A program made the translations under genes and the position numbers. A DNA stretch of 64,000 bases from Mercurialis annua (Eukaryota > Streptophyta > Magnoliopsida > Malpighiales > Euphorbiaceae): the NCBI RefSeq assembly GCF_937616625.2, contig NC_065572.1, forward strand, positions 68,694,653 to 68,758,652, read 5' to 3'. The notes beneath the pieces are model-generated. The model saw only the letters and a list, made by a program, of their open reading frames with translations, was not told the origin of the DNA and did not search any database. Shown piece after piece: positions 25,086 through 36,400 of the stretch; position 1 is the stretch's first letter, and every line of letters begins with the position of its first letter.

Positions 25086-26224
25086 AAAATTCATAAAATT
25101 GAATAACATACATAAATATGTCAAAAAAAATGAAAAAAAAATGATTCATATCTTTTTATAAAAATTTACTTGAAGTTCATATATTTGCACTTCAAATCAA
25201 CATATGATCGAAATAAAAATAAAAATTTGTCAATTACTTAAAATATACAATTTGGTGAAATTATTGGGTAGTAAAAAAGGACTTAAATATCATTATTCTA
25301 TGCCTGAGGTTTTCATAAATAAGATTCATATTCTGCTATTGTATAGCATTATTTTTACCACAATATACAATTAGAAATAAAATTTTAATTATAGTCTCAA
25401 CTGTATACAAACCAAAATATTGATGTTAAATGGTAAGCATTTAGCATAATAATGCTAAGTACAGTACTAATTATAAACAATACTTCAACTTCTATTGCAA
25501 TTTTGACAGCATATCATCTCCACCAACTGTGCCTTGAACAATAACATCTGTGGCTATTCTTTTTCTTTCCTCATTTAGCCATTTAATTTAATTTGATTTC
25601 TTGAAATAGAGGAAGATTAAACAATTCAATTGCCTTATCAAATAAATTGTTTTTTGAATGACCTCTGGTTATTGTGTTAACTAAGTTCTCCAGACATTTT
25701 ATCAAACAGTTTGCGTCCTATTCAACATCACCTGATTTATACTTTTGCGATCATTAAAAAATAGAGGAACAAAAGAAAAATAGAAACAAATCTTAATGAA
25801 CTCAATCTTCAAAAATCTCAACTGATTATATAAATTGCCGATCGCCGGTAAGAGAAGCGACCACCTCCGGTGGAACCCGCAGCGGCCGGATCATACCTCC
25901 ACCGATTTCTTACCTATAAAACGTAACAGATCTCTAATTTTCTAAAGTTAAAATGGCAGAGACAATTCAAAAAAATTAAACTATGTGAGTAAGAGATCAT
26001 TCTAAGAATGAAGGAACAATTTTGCGTCATTCAGTGATAAATTGGACAACTTGGTATATGAAGTGGATAATTAATTAGGGGTAAATTGGGTCTAAAATTA
26101 TATTGAGGTAGAACATGCAAACACTTTTTAAAAAATGAGAGATTTTTGTAAAAAATAATTTCTGAGTCATTAACATAAAGATTTTAAAATTTGGGTGATA
26201 CGGTGTAATTTTCTCTTTTATCAA

Positions 26225-27803
26225 TTTTGGATGAGAGCCTGAGAGGATAGTATGTTACTTTCGTATTGGGAAAACAACACAAAACGACGTCACCTTCATT
26301 TAATTATTACGCTCATCTTCTTCTAAATTGTAAGTTTTCTAGCTTGGCCATTCAATGAAAAATGGAGTTTGGAATTTAGTGGGGAGTCAGTTATGGAGGA
26401 TAAGAGGTGGACCTAGAATTCATCACAAAACAGCCAGTGGATGATGACTCCGGGACTAACTGATTTTAGGACAATCCTGCTGTCGACACAACACCATCCA
26501 CGTGTTGAGTAACTGCAGAATCTTTTCTCCACTTGTCGTCCTCTGCCTTATTCCAATCTCCAACATTCTCTATTCTTCTCCCCAGTACCAGCACCAGGTT
26601 AAAATAACACTCATCTTTTTTCTATTTTCTTGAACTTGAAAAAACCCACAAAGATAAATTAAACTACAATTAAATTAGGAGTATTTTTACAACATTTCAT
26701 TAAATATTTAGTTTAATTATTTATATATTTAATTTGATAGTTTATTTAAACATTTTTAATTATATATTATTAAAACATCTATTGAAGATATAAGTAAATT
26801 TTAACCTACTTTTTATTAAATTAAATGATAACTAATGATGGTTAAAAGAATATTATACAAATTCTAAACTAATGAAAGATGAAGTCAGTATTTCAATTTA
26901 ATTAATTAGATTAAAAAAGAAAATTTGACCTATATTTGAAGACATCTAAAATAAAAATTTAGCTTATTATTTTAAAATAGAGTAATAAATTCAAATTATT
27001 ATTTTTTATACAAGTTTTACATAAAAATTAATTTCATTCTATATATTTAAACATTAAATATCTTTAAGATTTTATTTTATTTTTAGATGTTTTTTTTATC
27101 TTAAAAACATACATTAACAAATTGTATGTTTCTACCAACATATCAACATTATCACAATTTCAATATTTTAAAATACAAATTTTCCTGGCGGGTGGCAAAA
27201 TTATTTTAATTTAATTAGGAGTAGTTGCTGAAATTAAGCTAAATTAATGTTCGTATTCAATATTTATAGTCTTGTCACTGAAGAGTAGTTATACGGACGT
27301 TTGGTGTATGGGTGGAGGCAATACAGACCCCTGGAATTGTTTTTGTTAAATTGAAACGTGTAAAATGGCTTTTGCTTAATTAATTTGTCTTCTTTAAAAA
27401 ATTTGGGCTATTTTGATTGAATTACTACTTCTTTGAATTAGCATGAGAGTGCGTATAAAATAAGGCCACCTGTCCTTATTATATAGTAAGGCATATAATG
27501 GGAATTGGAAAGTTTTTCTGTAACAATTCTTTATCTGATCTGGAATTAGAAATGTGGAACTTCATTATTTCAGTAAATTGGAATTTTCTACTCCTAAATG
27601 TATCATGTTTTGATTACCAATTGGCATCATATTCCTAGAATAATTAGTAGGAAGAAGATTAATAAGTGCATAATTTATTTATGTTTTATTTTACTAGAAT
27701 CAAACATGTTAAAATTCAATTTTGAATTCCATTATTTCATGAAGACATGAACAGTAATGTCTTTTATTCTAATTTGTTTTGTTTATTATAGAATTTAAAC
27801 AAC
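26225..27803. other. AT-rich intergenic DNA, no gene seen
   Basis: A moderately GC-balanced part at about 26230-26600 (AAAACGACGTCACC, CCACGTGTTGAG) could be an old promoter or element. The rest is AT-rich with no long frame. Confidence 0.35.
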
Positions 27804-27805
27804 TA

Positions 27806-28129
27806 CCCCCTCCATTTTTCTAGTTGTCGTTTTTGAATAAATTGATAGAATTAAGAGAATGCTTTTTTGTCTTAAATTACAAACATAAAGATTAATTTAA
27901 CTCTATTTATAAAATTTTACTATTGAAAATTTTAATTTTAAAAATGGAAGTATTATTCCACTATTAGATGAGTTAATTTTGAAAATTGGACTATACCATT
28001 TAATAAAATAATTTAATAAGAAGGTTAAATTTATAAGACTATTGTAAAAGTCACATAATTTTTTTAAAATGATAGCTATTGATAGACAAAAATATTTATG
28101 TAAGTGATAACTAAAAAAAATGAAGGGAG
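27806..28129. mobile_element. Stowaway-type MITE, 324 bp
   Basis: The left end CCCCCTCCATTTTT and reversed right end CTCCCTTCATTTTT are inverted repeats of the Stowaway CTCCCTCC type. TA dinucleotides flank both sides (27804-27805, 28130-28131), as expected of Tc1/mariner elements. Confidence 0.8.
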
Positions 28130-28131
28130 TA

Positions 28132-28960
28132 ATATTGTAACATTTAAAAAAAAAGTCTAATTACACCCACTTTTATTATATAAAAAAATTACTATAGAAC
28201 AATTTGAACCAAACAAACAAACTTCCATTTGAAGTCTACACTAAACAGTCAGCATAACAAAATACGGAATAAACATAAAAGGAAAATGGTAGTTTAGCTA
28301 ACCTGATTAATTAGGAAATTACTTATTATTAGAAATGTTAATTAAGTTGGCAGTTATACTGAATTGAAGGTTAATATTTAATATAAATATAAAATTTGTT
28401 AGTCGTGAAGTTTTTTTGTCTATAAAGTGTCACTTTAAACTATTAAAAAAATATTTATACTATTATTTTAAAATCATTTCAATTATAAATAATTTAATAA
28501 GATAAAAAAATTAGTCAATATATAAATCAAGGCATATATTTTTTAATTTGTATGAGATAATATAAAACGATAATTTTTTTCAAACAAAACGATAATAATT
28601 ATTATAAACCAGAAGAAGTTTAAATTATTGAGACCACCTTACATGGGTCCCAGTATTAAACAATTAGGTCCCAATATTAAACAGAATTCCTAATATTAAA
28701 CAGAAATAATTAGTTTAATTAATTAATTGAATCATACGACCAAAATGAAAGATTCTTTTCAAAAACAGACGCTCACCTAAATGGGCCATATGGGCCGTTC
28801 CTTAACTTCCAAACAGAATATCCGAATATATTCCAAACGGTATTTACATAGCTACCCTTCTCTTTCTCTCTCCCTCTCCCACCCGCTTCCTTTCCGTTTC
28901 CAACAATTTCACTACTCCCATAGCGTGTGGGCCCCCTCTTACGTCACACCCACACAACTT
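28132..28960. other. Intergenic and distal promoter region of the PB1 gene
   Basis: AT-rich. At 28625-28700 the words CCCAATATTAAACA/CCTAATATTAAACAG repeat three times. A CT-rich stretch lies at 28856-28890, and TACGTCAC (a bZIP-type ACGT core) lies at about 28940-28947. No gene is seen. Confidence 0.4.
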
Positions 28961-28966
28961 TTCGCC

Positions 28967-28975
28967 CTATTTATA
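28967..28975 (+). promoter_or_regulatory. TATA box of the PB1 gene
   Basis: CTATTTATA lies about 130 bp before the start codon at 29104 and is followed by a CT-rich leader, as expected for a plant pol II promoter. Confidence 0.6.
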
Positions 28976-29103
28976 CCCTCCAATCTCTCTCCTCCTCTGA
29001 GGTTTGAAACACACAATATTCTCCCCGTTCTAAATCCTCCTCTTCCTCCTCGTCTCTCTAGAATCTCTCTTCCTTTTGAGTAACATCTAATCAAAATCGG
29101 AAT

Positions 29104-29755
29104 ATGGTGAGTGATATCACTGACTCAAATCGAAACTCTACTCCAAAGTTTCTTTGTAGCTACGGCGGCAAGATTGTTCCTCGTTCCGTTGACGGTGTTC
29201 TCCGGTATGCCGGCGGTCTTACCAGAGTCCTCGCTGTTGATCGTTCCATTTCATTTGCAGGTTTGTTAATTAGTTTTCTGTTCATTGACGATGAAATGTT
29301 AATTAGTTTTATTTCATTTTGATTTTGATTTGTGTTTTGATTTGTTTACAGAGCTAATGGTCAAGCTTGGCGAATTTTGTGGATATTCCGTGGAGTTAAG
29401 GTGTCAGTTACCGAATGGAGATTTGGAGACGTTAATCTCAATAAAATCCGACGAGGAATTGAGGATTGTGATCGAAGAATATGATCGGAATTGTCCTGCT
29501 TCCAAGATTAGAGCGATTTTAACTCCGCCGAAATCGCTCAAAACTATTTCTCCTCCTCCGTCAAGTCCTTCAAGCGTTGATTTCTCTACGACTCAAATAA
29601 AATCCAACGCGACCGGTTATTATTATCGACGGTCACAGAGTAATTCGCCGCCGATTGGATATCCAGTCAGTTTTTGTCAAAATTCCAACCGAAGTCGTTA
29701 CGATTTATATTATGGACCTAAATCAAGAGGCAGTGAGCAGAGGAACTCGCATTGA
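29104..29755 (+). CDS. Small PB1 domain protein (octicosapeptide/Phox/Bem1p family)
   Basis: Two exons, 29104-29260 and 29352-29755, joined at a GAG codon (SFA/E-LMVKL) give 186 residues. PB1 domains mediate protein-protein heterodimerisation through a basic lysine face and an acidic OPCA face. The domain spans about residues 16-105. It starts SYGGKIVPR with the conserved lysine, followed by LRYAGG and TRVLAVDRSISFAEL, and then the OPCA-like segment ISIKSDEELRIVIEEYDR. The remaining 80 residues are Ser/Pro-rich and look disordered. No kinase, NBR1 or ARF domain follows, so this is a stand-alone PB1 protein of the kind common in plants; its partner is unknown. Start choice: first ATG after a TATA box and leader, with the frame conserved from there. 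Confidence 0.9.
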
Positions 29756-31336
29756 TAATGACGACGATGCTTGATTATACCTAATTAGATTTTATACAAG
29801 AACATAGATGATGACGATAAAAAAATATTCCGGAAATTAGGTTTTGCTGTATGATTGGATTGTAAATTTGATGAGAAGAATGAATTTTATTGATTGCCCT
29901 ATGAACCGGTTGCTTGTCTTTCGGATGTTTTTGTCGCCGTTAAGAATTGCTAGCCAGTAGCCACCGTTAATACAAAAGCAATATTCTATCTGTGATGATG
30001 CGTCGCGTGTCTTTTGGTTTTTGACGACACTTGCCAAGTTTTTATTTTCTTTCCCCAACTAGGGCAGACCCCATGGTCAACTCACAGGTGCGCTGATTGT
30101 ATATTTATTAATTTTCCTTTATGTATGTGCTGATGTTTTTTATTTCCTGATTTGCAGGAGTGGGGAATCTGAATTTTATGCCACGAATCTCAGAATTATT
30201 TGAAGAAGACTTTGAAGTTTGAACTTTCTCAACATTAAAAATATTCAACATGTTATTAATACCGTATTACTTCAGATTAAGTCTGTAGCAGGATATCTTG
30301 AAAACTCTTGAGGAATGGATTCTGATAATAGAAAATAATGAAATTGATAACAATACTCTACATGTGAAAAAAGAAGAAGCAAGTTAGAGCAGGCTAATAA
30401 ATAAAATGGGAACTTTCACATTTTCTGCAAAAAAGAGCACGCGGGGGATGGAAATTAGGTACTAGATACAACACGACAGGCTTGCAGTAGCAAAAGTGAT
30501 AGAGCTCAAAGGTGTCTTCGGAATAGACGAAGACATCAAAGCTTTATATGTTTGGAAATCGCTTGTATGTCCTTTCCGACTCATAAATCAGAAGGATTAT
30601 TCTTTAAGGTAGATTGTATGGAAGGCAAAGATTCAAGTGAGAAAATATATTACTCTCTTTAATTGATTATCCAATTCTATTTGTAGCCATCATAGGAACG
30701 GTTATTCAAGCGTCAAATTCGGTATCTAGGCAAGGGGAGCGATATTCCACTTTATAAACGTGGTCTTCTCTGTTCTCCCAATATAGTATATCGTTTGCGG
30801 AACCATACCTTGAAGTCACCTGGCTCGCTTGGAGACTTTATAGTAAGATGTTCGTATGGGTAACAATAAGCAAGAGGGATTGTTGACCTTGAATGCATTC
30901 AGTCTCCAACCTTTGAAGACTCTTTCTTGTAAGAAAGTTATTCCATTTGTCAAAAAGCTGACTAGAGCTCTTGTTCAAATCAAAGGAACCTTCACGCCAA
31001 TTCAAAACTCTGCTAACCCATCCTGTAATTGTTTTACTTTTCCTTTCCCTTTTCAGCGGTTTTCCAGTTCTTTTGATTTCGACATTTTTAAGAAAAGTTC
31101 AAACTCTGATTTCCATATCTTAACTTATATAGAAGAATCGGTTTGTCATGCCAGCTTAGCGTATGTAGATTACGACAAATCCAATTTTTGCTTTCAGCAA
31201 CAGAAGATGAAACTTAACATAAACACTAGCCAAACTACATTATTAAAATCATACAAAAACATACATAAAACCTTGTCTTTGTTTCTACTTTTTAAGATTT
31301 ATAAGACTAAATTAAAGAAACTATTAGCAACAGTCA
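29756..31336. other. Between the PB1 gene and the small acidic protein gene
   Basis: Should contain the 3' UTRs of both convergent genes. A 206-residue plus-strand open frame (30856-31476) runs antisense through the acidic exon of the next gene; its composition (poly-His opposite Asp codons) argues against coding. No other gene was recognised. Confidence 0.4.
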
Positions 31337-31897
31337 TCAGGCAGTTTCTTGCTCAAATTCTTCACCTTCAGATTCCTCAGCATTATCAGCATCATCATCA
31401 TCATCAGCATCATTATCAAAGTCTTCTTTATCGTTATCAGCTGTCATTTTTCCGATCACCGGAAGGTTGCTATTAGTCTTCCTGATTTCATTGCACTGCA
31501 AAGGCACAATTGCAGACCATATATATGATTCCAACTTCAATTAGAGCTTTTCTGTAACCCTAAATTACAAAAACTTCAAATAAGCCCTAGAATTTAACTT
31601 GTGGGGCCATTGAAGTTAAAATCTTTAATCAAATAAAATAATCTGTTAAAATATTAACAACAAGCAAGTAATTTAGGTTTTATTTTAGTTTAACTAAATC
31701 AATTGATGCAGATAAGGCAATGAATTAGAAGAGTGGGAATTCTGAATTGGTACCTTCTCTTCGAAATCGGATTCCTCCATGGCAAGGAGGAGCTCTTCGC
31801 TGTGAGGCTGAGGCCATTGCGACGGTAAGAGATACGACGTCGGAATAGTCTTTGATGACCATGGATACTGAGTCATGAACGCTGGAAACTGTAACAT
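31337..31897 (-). CDS. Conserved plant protein of unknown function, 100 aa, acidic tail
   Basis: Two exons on the minus strand, 31754-31897 (48 codons, MLQFPAFMTQ to ESDFEEK) and 31337-31495 (52 codons plus stop, CNEIRKTNSN to EFEQETA). The donor is GAG AAG/gtacc, the acceptor tttgcag/TGC, and the phase is 0. The N-terminal part has the pattern IPTSYLLPSQWPQP followed by EELLLAMEESDFEEK, which I recall from small uncharacterised proteins in many angiosperms. The C-terminal third is almost entirely Asp/Glu (a DNDADDDDDADNAEE-type run). No catalytic motif, signal peptide or membrane segment is visible. A soluble, partly disordered protein binding a basic partner is an inference only. CT-rich upstream DNA at 31920-31990 is a plausible leader. 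Confidence 0.75.
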
Positions 31898-33470
31898 TTT
31901 TTTTCTGTGAAATCGCTGGCACAGTCGAATTCTTTCAGGCGCTCACTTTTCTTCTCTCTGATAATTCTCTTCGTTTCTCTCTAGTTTAGTGCAACAACAA
32001 ACGGCACATTTTCTGTTTTGTCGTTTTCGGATGTGGGCTCATGCGGGCCTGTGAAATGAAATGATGGACTGTTGCTTGAAATTAAACCTTAAATATGTGG
32101 GCTCAGTTACATGTCCAGCTTGAATCGTTTCTTTCAAAAATCTTATAATAATCCGAATTTATCAGCCAGCTGAATTCATTATTTGATTACAAATCTTTGG
32201 AGTATTTGATAATCTATTTTAATATTTAGTTTTAAATGCTTCAGTATTCAATTTATTTGATATTATGATAAAAAAAATTTAATTGAAAAGCTAATTTTCA
32301 GTGATTAAAATCATAAATGTATTATCAAATCCACCGCACATAAATTTCAGTACGTATTATATCAAAAGTTTCTTTTTTTTTTCTCAATTTTTTTTGATGA
32401 ATTGTTTTTTCTCAATTGTCCAACTAAAATTAATTGCTTACATGAATAAAGTTTTTTTTTGTTATAAATATTAAATCTAATATTATTTATTTAAAAAAGT
32501 TTAGTCATATTTAATGTATCTAAATAAACTCAAATATTTAACTCGTTTAGATATAAAACTAATCATATTATAAATTTAGAGAAAATACACCATTTACTAT
32601 TTTTTAAATTTATCTATAAAAATACCATAAAATTCGAAAATTATTCTATACTTTAAAAATTTAGCACTTCTAATTTTATTATAATTTATATTTATAAAAA
32701 TATTATATTTAAACAAAACACTGGACACAATAAAAGTATATCAGATAATGTTGTCGAAGTTTCATGACTGGCCGCCAAAATTCACCGGAAATTTCCGGCC
32801 AGCAACAATCAACACCCGGTCAACACATGGTATGCTCAATATTAACCAACAGACTATAATGTTTTTTAAGTATTTTTAGGTGCATATGATCTTAAATATT
32901 TTTTGGTATTTTGTTTTTTTGTGTTTTTCAATTTTTTTAATGTTTTTAATATTATTTAATATTTTATTGACCGTTATGTATGATGGCTTTTTAGGTGTTT
33001 TTTGAAAGTTTTTTTTTCTGAAATTTAATTTCCGTTTAGTTTTAATTCTTTCTCAATTCCGTATTTATATGAATATTTTTTTTGCAATATGTTGATTTTT
33101 TTGAAAGAATCCCACAAATTTACTAATATATATGTGTTTAAATCCAATCTAAACTCGTTTAATTTTAGTTCAGAGTTCAAATCTGTATCTGGTGTTAGAA
33201 GAATGAAGAAAGTCCAAAAGAAAGAGCAAGAGGTTGTAGCTGACATAACAATGTTGAAGAAGCCAAAGAATTTTAAATTTCTCTACTTAAACTCAAACAC
33301 TAACCGCCTCCTCGTCGTGTCCCTTTTCTCCATTATCCACGTTTCTTTTCCAATGCCTTCACCCTCACTTTTCCTCCTTTCAAACCAAGAATCAAACCGA
33401 CAACGATTCTCCTCTTTAAAACCCCATTTCAGTTCTCCTTTTTATTACAACAGTTCAAATTAGTTCCAAC
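31898..33470. other. Divergent promoter region
   Basis: Lies between the acidic protein (-) and the C2/GRAM gene (+), so it holds both promoters. A stretch from about 32579 (GAGAAAATACACC) to about 32830 resembles the end of elements C and D plus a GC-rich patch, and may be a truncated relative. A plus-strand open frame at 33089-33463 is upstream leader in a different frame from the gene. Confidence 0.4.
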
Positions 33471-36400
33471 ATGAGGCTTTACGTTTACGTTTTGCAGGCT
33501 AAAGAACTGCCTGTGAAGGACCCCTACCTCAAACTACAGGTGGGCAAGCACAAGTCCAAGACTAGAGCTTTGAAGAATAATGAGAGCCCCGTTTGGGATG
33601 AGGAGTTCGTTTTCAGAATACATGATGTTGATGATGACTTGGTTGTTTCTGTTTTTGAATATGATCGTCACCATCATCATGATTTTGGGCTGTCTGGGAC
33701 TGGAGATTTTGTGGGTCGGGTTAGGATTCCTGTTTGGTCTGTTTTTGCTGAGAAAAATCATAGCTTGCCGCCTACTTGGTTCTCTCTTGAAAAGCCCCTC
33801 ACTGGCAAGTTTATCAATATGGGTTGCGGTTAGTGTCTCTGTTTCCTCTCTTTTATTGTCTATTTGTATTATAGGTTGCATTCTGTATTGAATTCAAATT
33901 TGTGTTGTTAAGTTGTCTAAGGAATGAATAGATTTTGTTTGATTGATGGTTTTTAAAACGGGAAAATTATAGTGTAACCACTGAAGTTTAGCGGGAAAAA
34001 TGAAAGTATAAGCCCTTAGATTATAGGACTATGTTCTTCTTATAGTTAGTAGATAATCCATTAAGGCTCAGTTTCATTCCACTGATATAGTAGATTTTTA
34101 ATGCTGTTTTGGACCAAGATGCTTAATACGTTATTAGAACAGTTCCCTCATGCAGCCGTCCGGGCGCCATGGTCTGCTAAGGCCATTCCAATAAATGGAA
34201 TGGTTGGGACCGAACTGTGGGCCATTATAGTCAGGAATTGACAGGTCTGTGGGCTTGCGGGCAGTCCACATCCCGGGGTTTGACAGTCATTCTAAGCTTC
34301 GGCTCGGGGGCGTGGGTCCTCGTCACCGAAAAAAATGAGTGTTCTTTGTAGTTTGCTTTGAACATAGTTGATTTTTTGCTGATTTTTTTTTCTATCCGAA
34401 ATTCATAAGCAATGAAATAAGTTAAGCAATTTTTGTGCCAATAGAGAAAAATAATTATAACAACTTGTTGATGGATACCAATGCATTTGGGAGTTCTCTT
34501 GATTTCTAGTCAAGCTTTGAGGATCATGTTTTATGGTATTAATGTCACATGTTAGACATCGTTCTTATGTGGGTATTCCATTTTATTGTCAAATGTAAAA
34601 AACATCCCCAAATCTTGGTTCTGCTGGCCTATGACAGGATCACAGTTTTTCCTATGATTTGAACTATTGTTTTAGGCATCAAACATGTACATCAATCCCG
34701 TCCTTGTACTATCTTTCAATGAAAAGGAGGGATTATCCGAGGTAGTCCTACTAGTGAGAAAGAGAGGCAACCCAATTTGGTAGAAATCATAGATAAAGGC
34801 AGTTTTACTGTGTTTGCAGGGAAAATTCTTCTGAGTCTTTCTTTGCATGGAAAAGGCCTCGACTTTGCTACCAACCATTTTAGCAATGCAAATGCAAATA
34901 TTAAGAATGAGGGGCATAAAGAATCAGAAGGGGCACTTATACCTTCTGGTGGTATGCATTGCTCCAAAGCCCCATTGCTCAAGATGACAGATGGGAAGAA
35001 GCTTATGAAGACTATTGCAAACCGAATCGAGAGGGTTTTCAATAAAAACGAGGAAGCCGTAAGAATTGATAGCTCATCTGAGTCAGCCAGTGCATCATCT
35101 GATTATGAGGATTGCTTGGAGGAGCCTCCATCCAGCTGTAGCTTTGAAGAAGCTATGGAGATCATGAGATCAACTGATACTGAAGAAGAATTTCCAGAAG
35201 ATCTCCCTGGAGGATTACTTCTTGATCAAACTTATTTAATTTCATCGTGCGATCTCAATAAGTTTCTCTTTGCGCCAGATTCTCAGTTCAGGAAGGACTT
35301 AGCTGAATTGCAGGGTACAACAGATGTAGAAGAGGGGCCTTGGACTTGGAAATCGGTTAATAGGTCTCATCTAACACGAACAGTTACATACATAAATGCG
35401 GCAACCAAGTTAGTTAAGGCTGTTAGAGCCACTGAGGAGCAGACCTATATAAAAGTTGATGGACAACAATTTGCTGTCCTAGTAAATGTTAGCACACCAG
35501 AAGTTCCATATGGAAGGACATTCAATGTTGAGCTGCTATACAAGATATTGCCTGGGCCAGAACTGTCTTCTGGAGAAGAATCATCCCGCCTAATTATATC
35601 ATGGGGCATTAACTTTCATCAAAGTACAATGATGAAAGGTATGATTGAAGGCGGGGCGAGGCAGGGATTGAAAGAGAATTTCGAACAGTTTAGCAACTTG
35701 TTAGCTAAAAACTTAAAGACTCTGGAAAGCGCAAACTCATCAAATAAGGACCATGTACTGACAACTTTAGAAGCAGAACACGAGTCAGACTGGGAAATGG
35801 CATCTGATTACTTTTGTAATTTTACTGTAGTTTCTACTATCTTTATGGCTTTCTATGTAGTCCTACATATTCTATTATGCGAACCAAGTAAAGTCCAAGG
35901 TTTGGAATTCAATGGACTTCAATTGCCACACAGTTTTGGACAACTTATCACCTGTGCAATTTTAGTCATTCAGCTACAGCGCGTTTATAACATGGGGTTA
36001 CACTTCATACAAGCTAGGTTGCAAAAAGGTAAACATCATTTTCTACATCTCGTATATCTTATTAATAGGCTTTAATCTGGAGTCCTCAAAATTTCTATAG
36101 TTCTACAAACCAACCCAGTGTAACTTTGCATCTCTATATCGACAGGAAGTGATCATGGCATTAAAGCCCAAGGCGATGGATGGATTCTCACTGTGGCCTT
36201 AATAGAGGGAATGAATCAAGCATCATTGGATGCAACAGGGTTTTCAGATCCTTATGTAGTTTTCACCTGTAACGGTAAAACAAGAACAAGCTCTGTTAAG
36301 CTCCAAACTGGCAATCCCCAATGGAGTGGTAACGCCTTTATCTTTTGCAATTACTTGCTTCATTCTTTATTTCCTGCAATAATAGCAATTAAACTATATT

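Larger units (their letters stand above)
22717..26215. mobile_element. Element C: 3.5-kb MULE-like element with two internal tandem arrays
   Basis: The left end reads GGATAATTTACAC and the right end, reversed, GAGAAAATTACACC. A perfect 9-bp target duplication TTTTATCAA flanks it at 22708-22716 and 26216-26224. The interior carries a roughly 20-bp minisatellite and a roughly 190-bp tandem repeat. GC-rich subterminal patches lie at 22896-22990 and 25840-25920. There is no coding frame. Element D has the same end sequences in the opposite orientation. Confidence 0.82.

Noticed and set aside
30856..31476. 206-residue plus-strand open frame
   Set aside because: It runs antisense through the acidic exon of the minus-strand gene (its poly-His run is the reverse of Asp codons), is low-complexity elsewhere and matches no family.
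33089..33463. 124-residue frame just upstream of the C2/GRAM gene
   Set aside because: It ends before the MRLYVYVLQAKELP start, is in another frame, and the protein start at 33471 matches the conserved family N-terminus.
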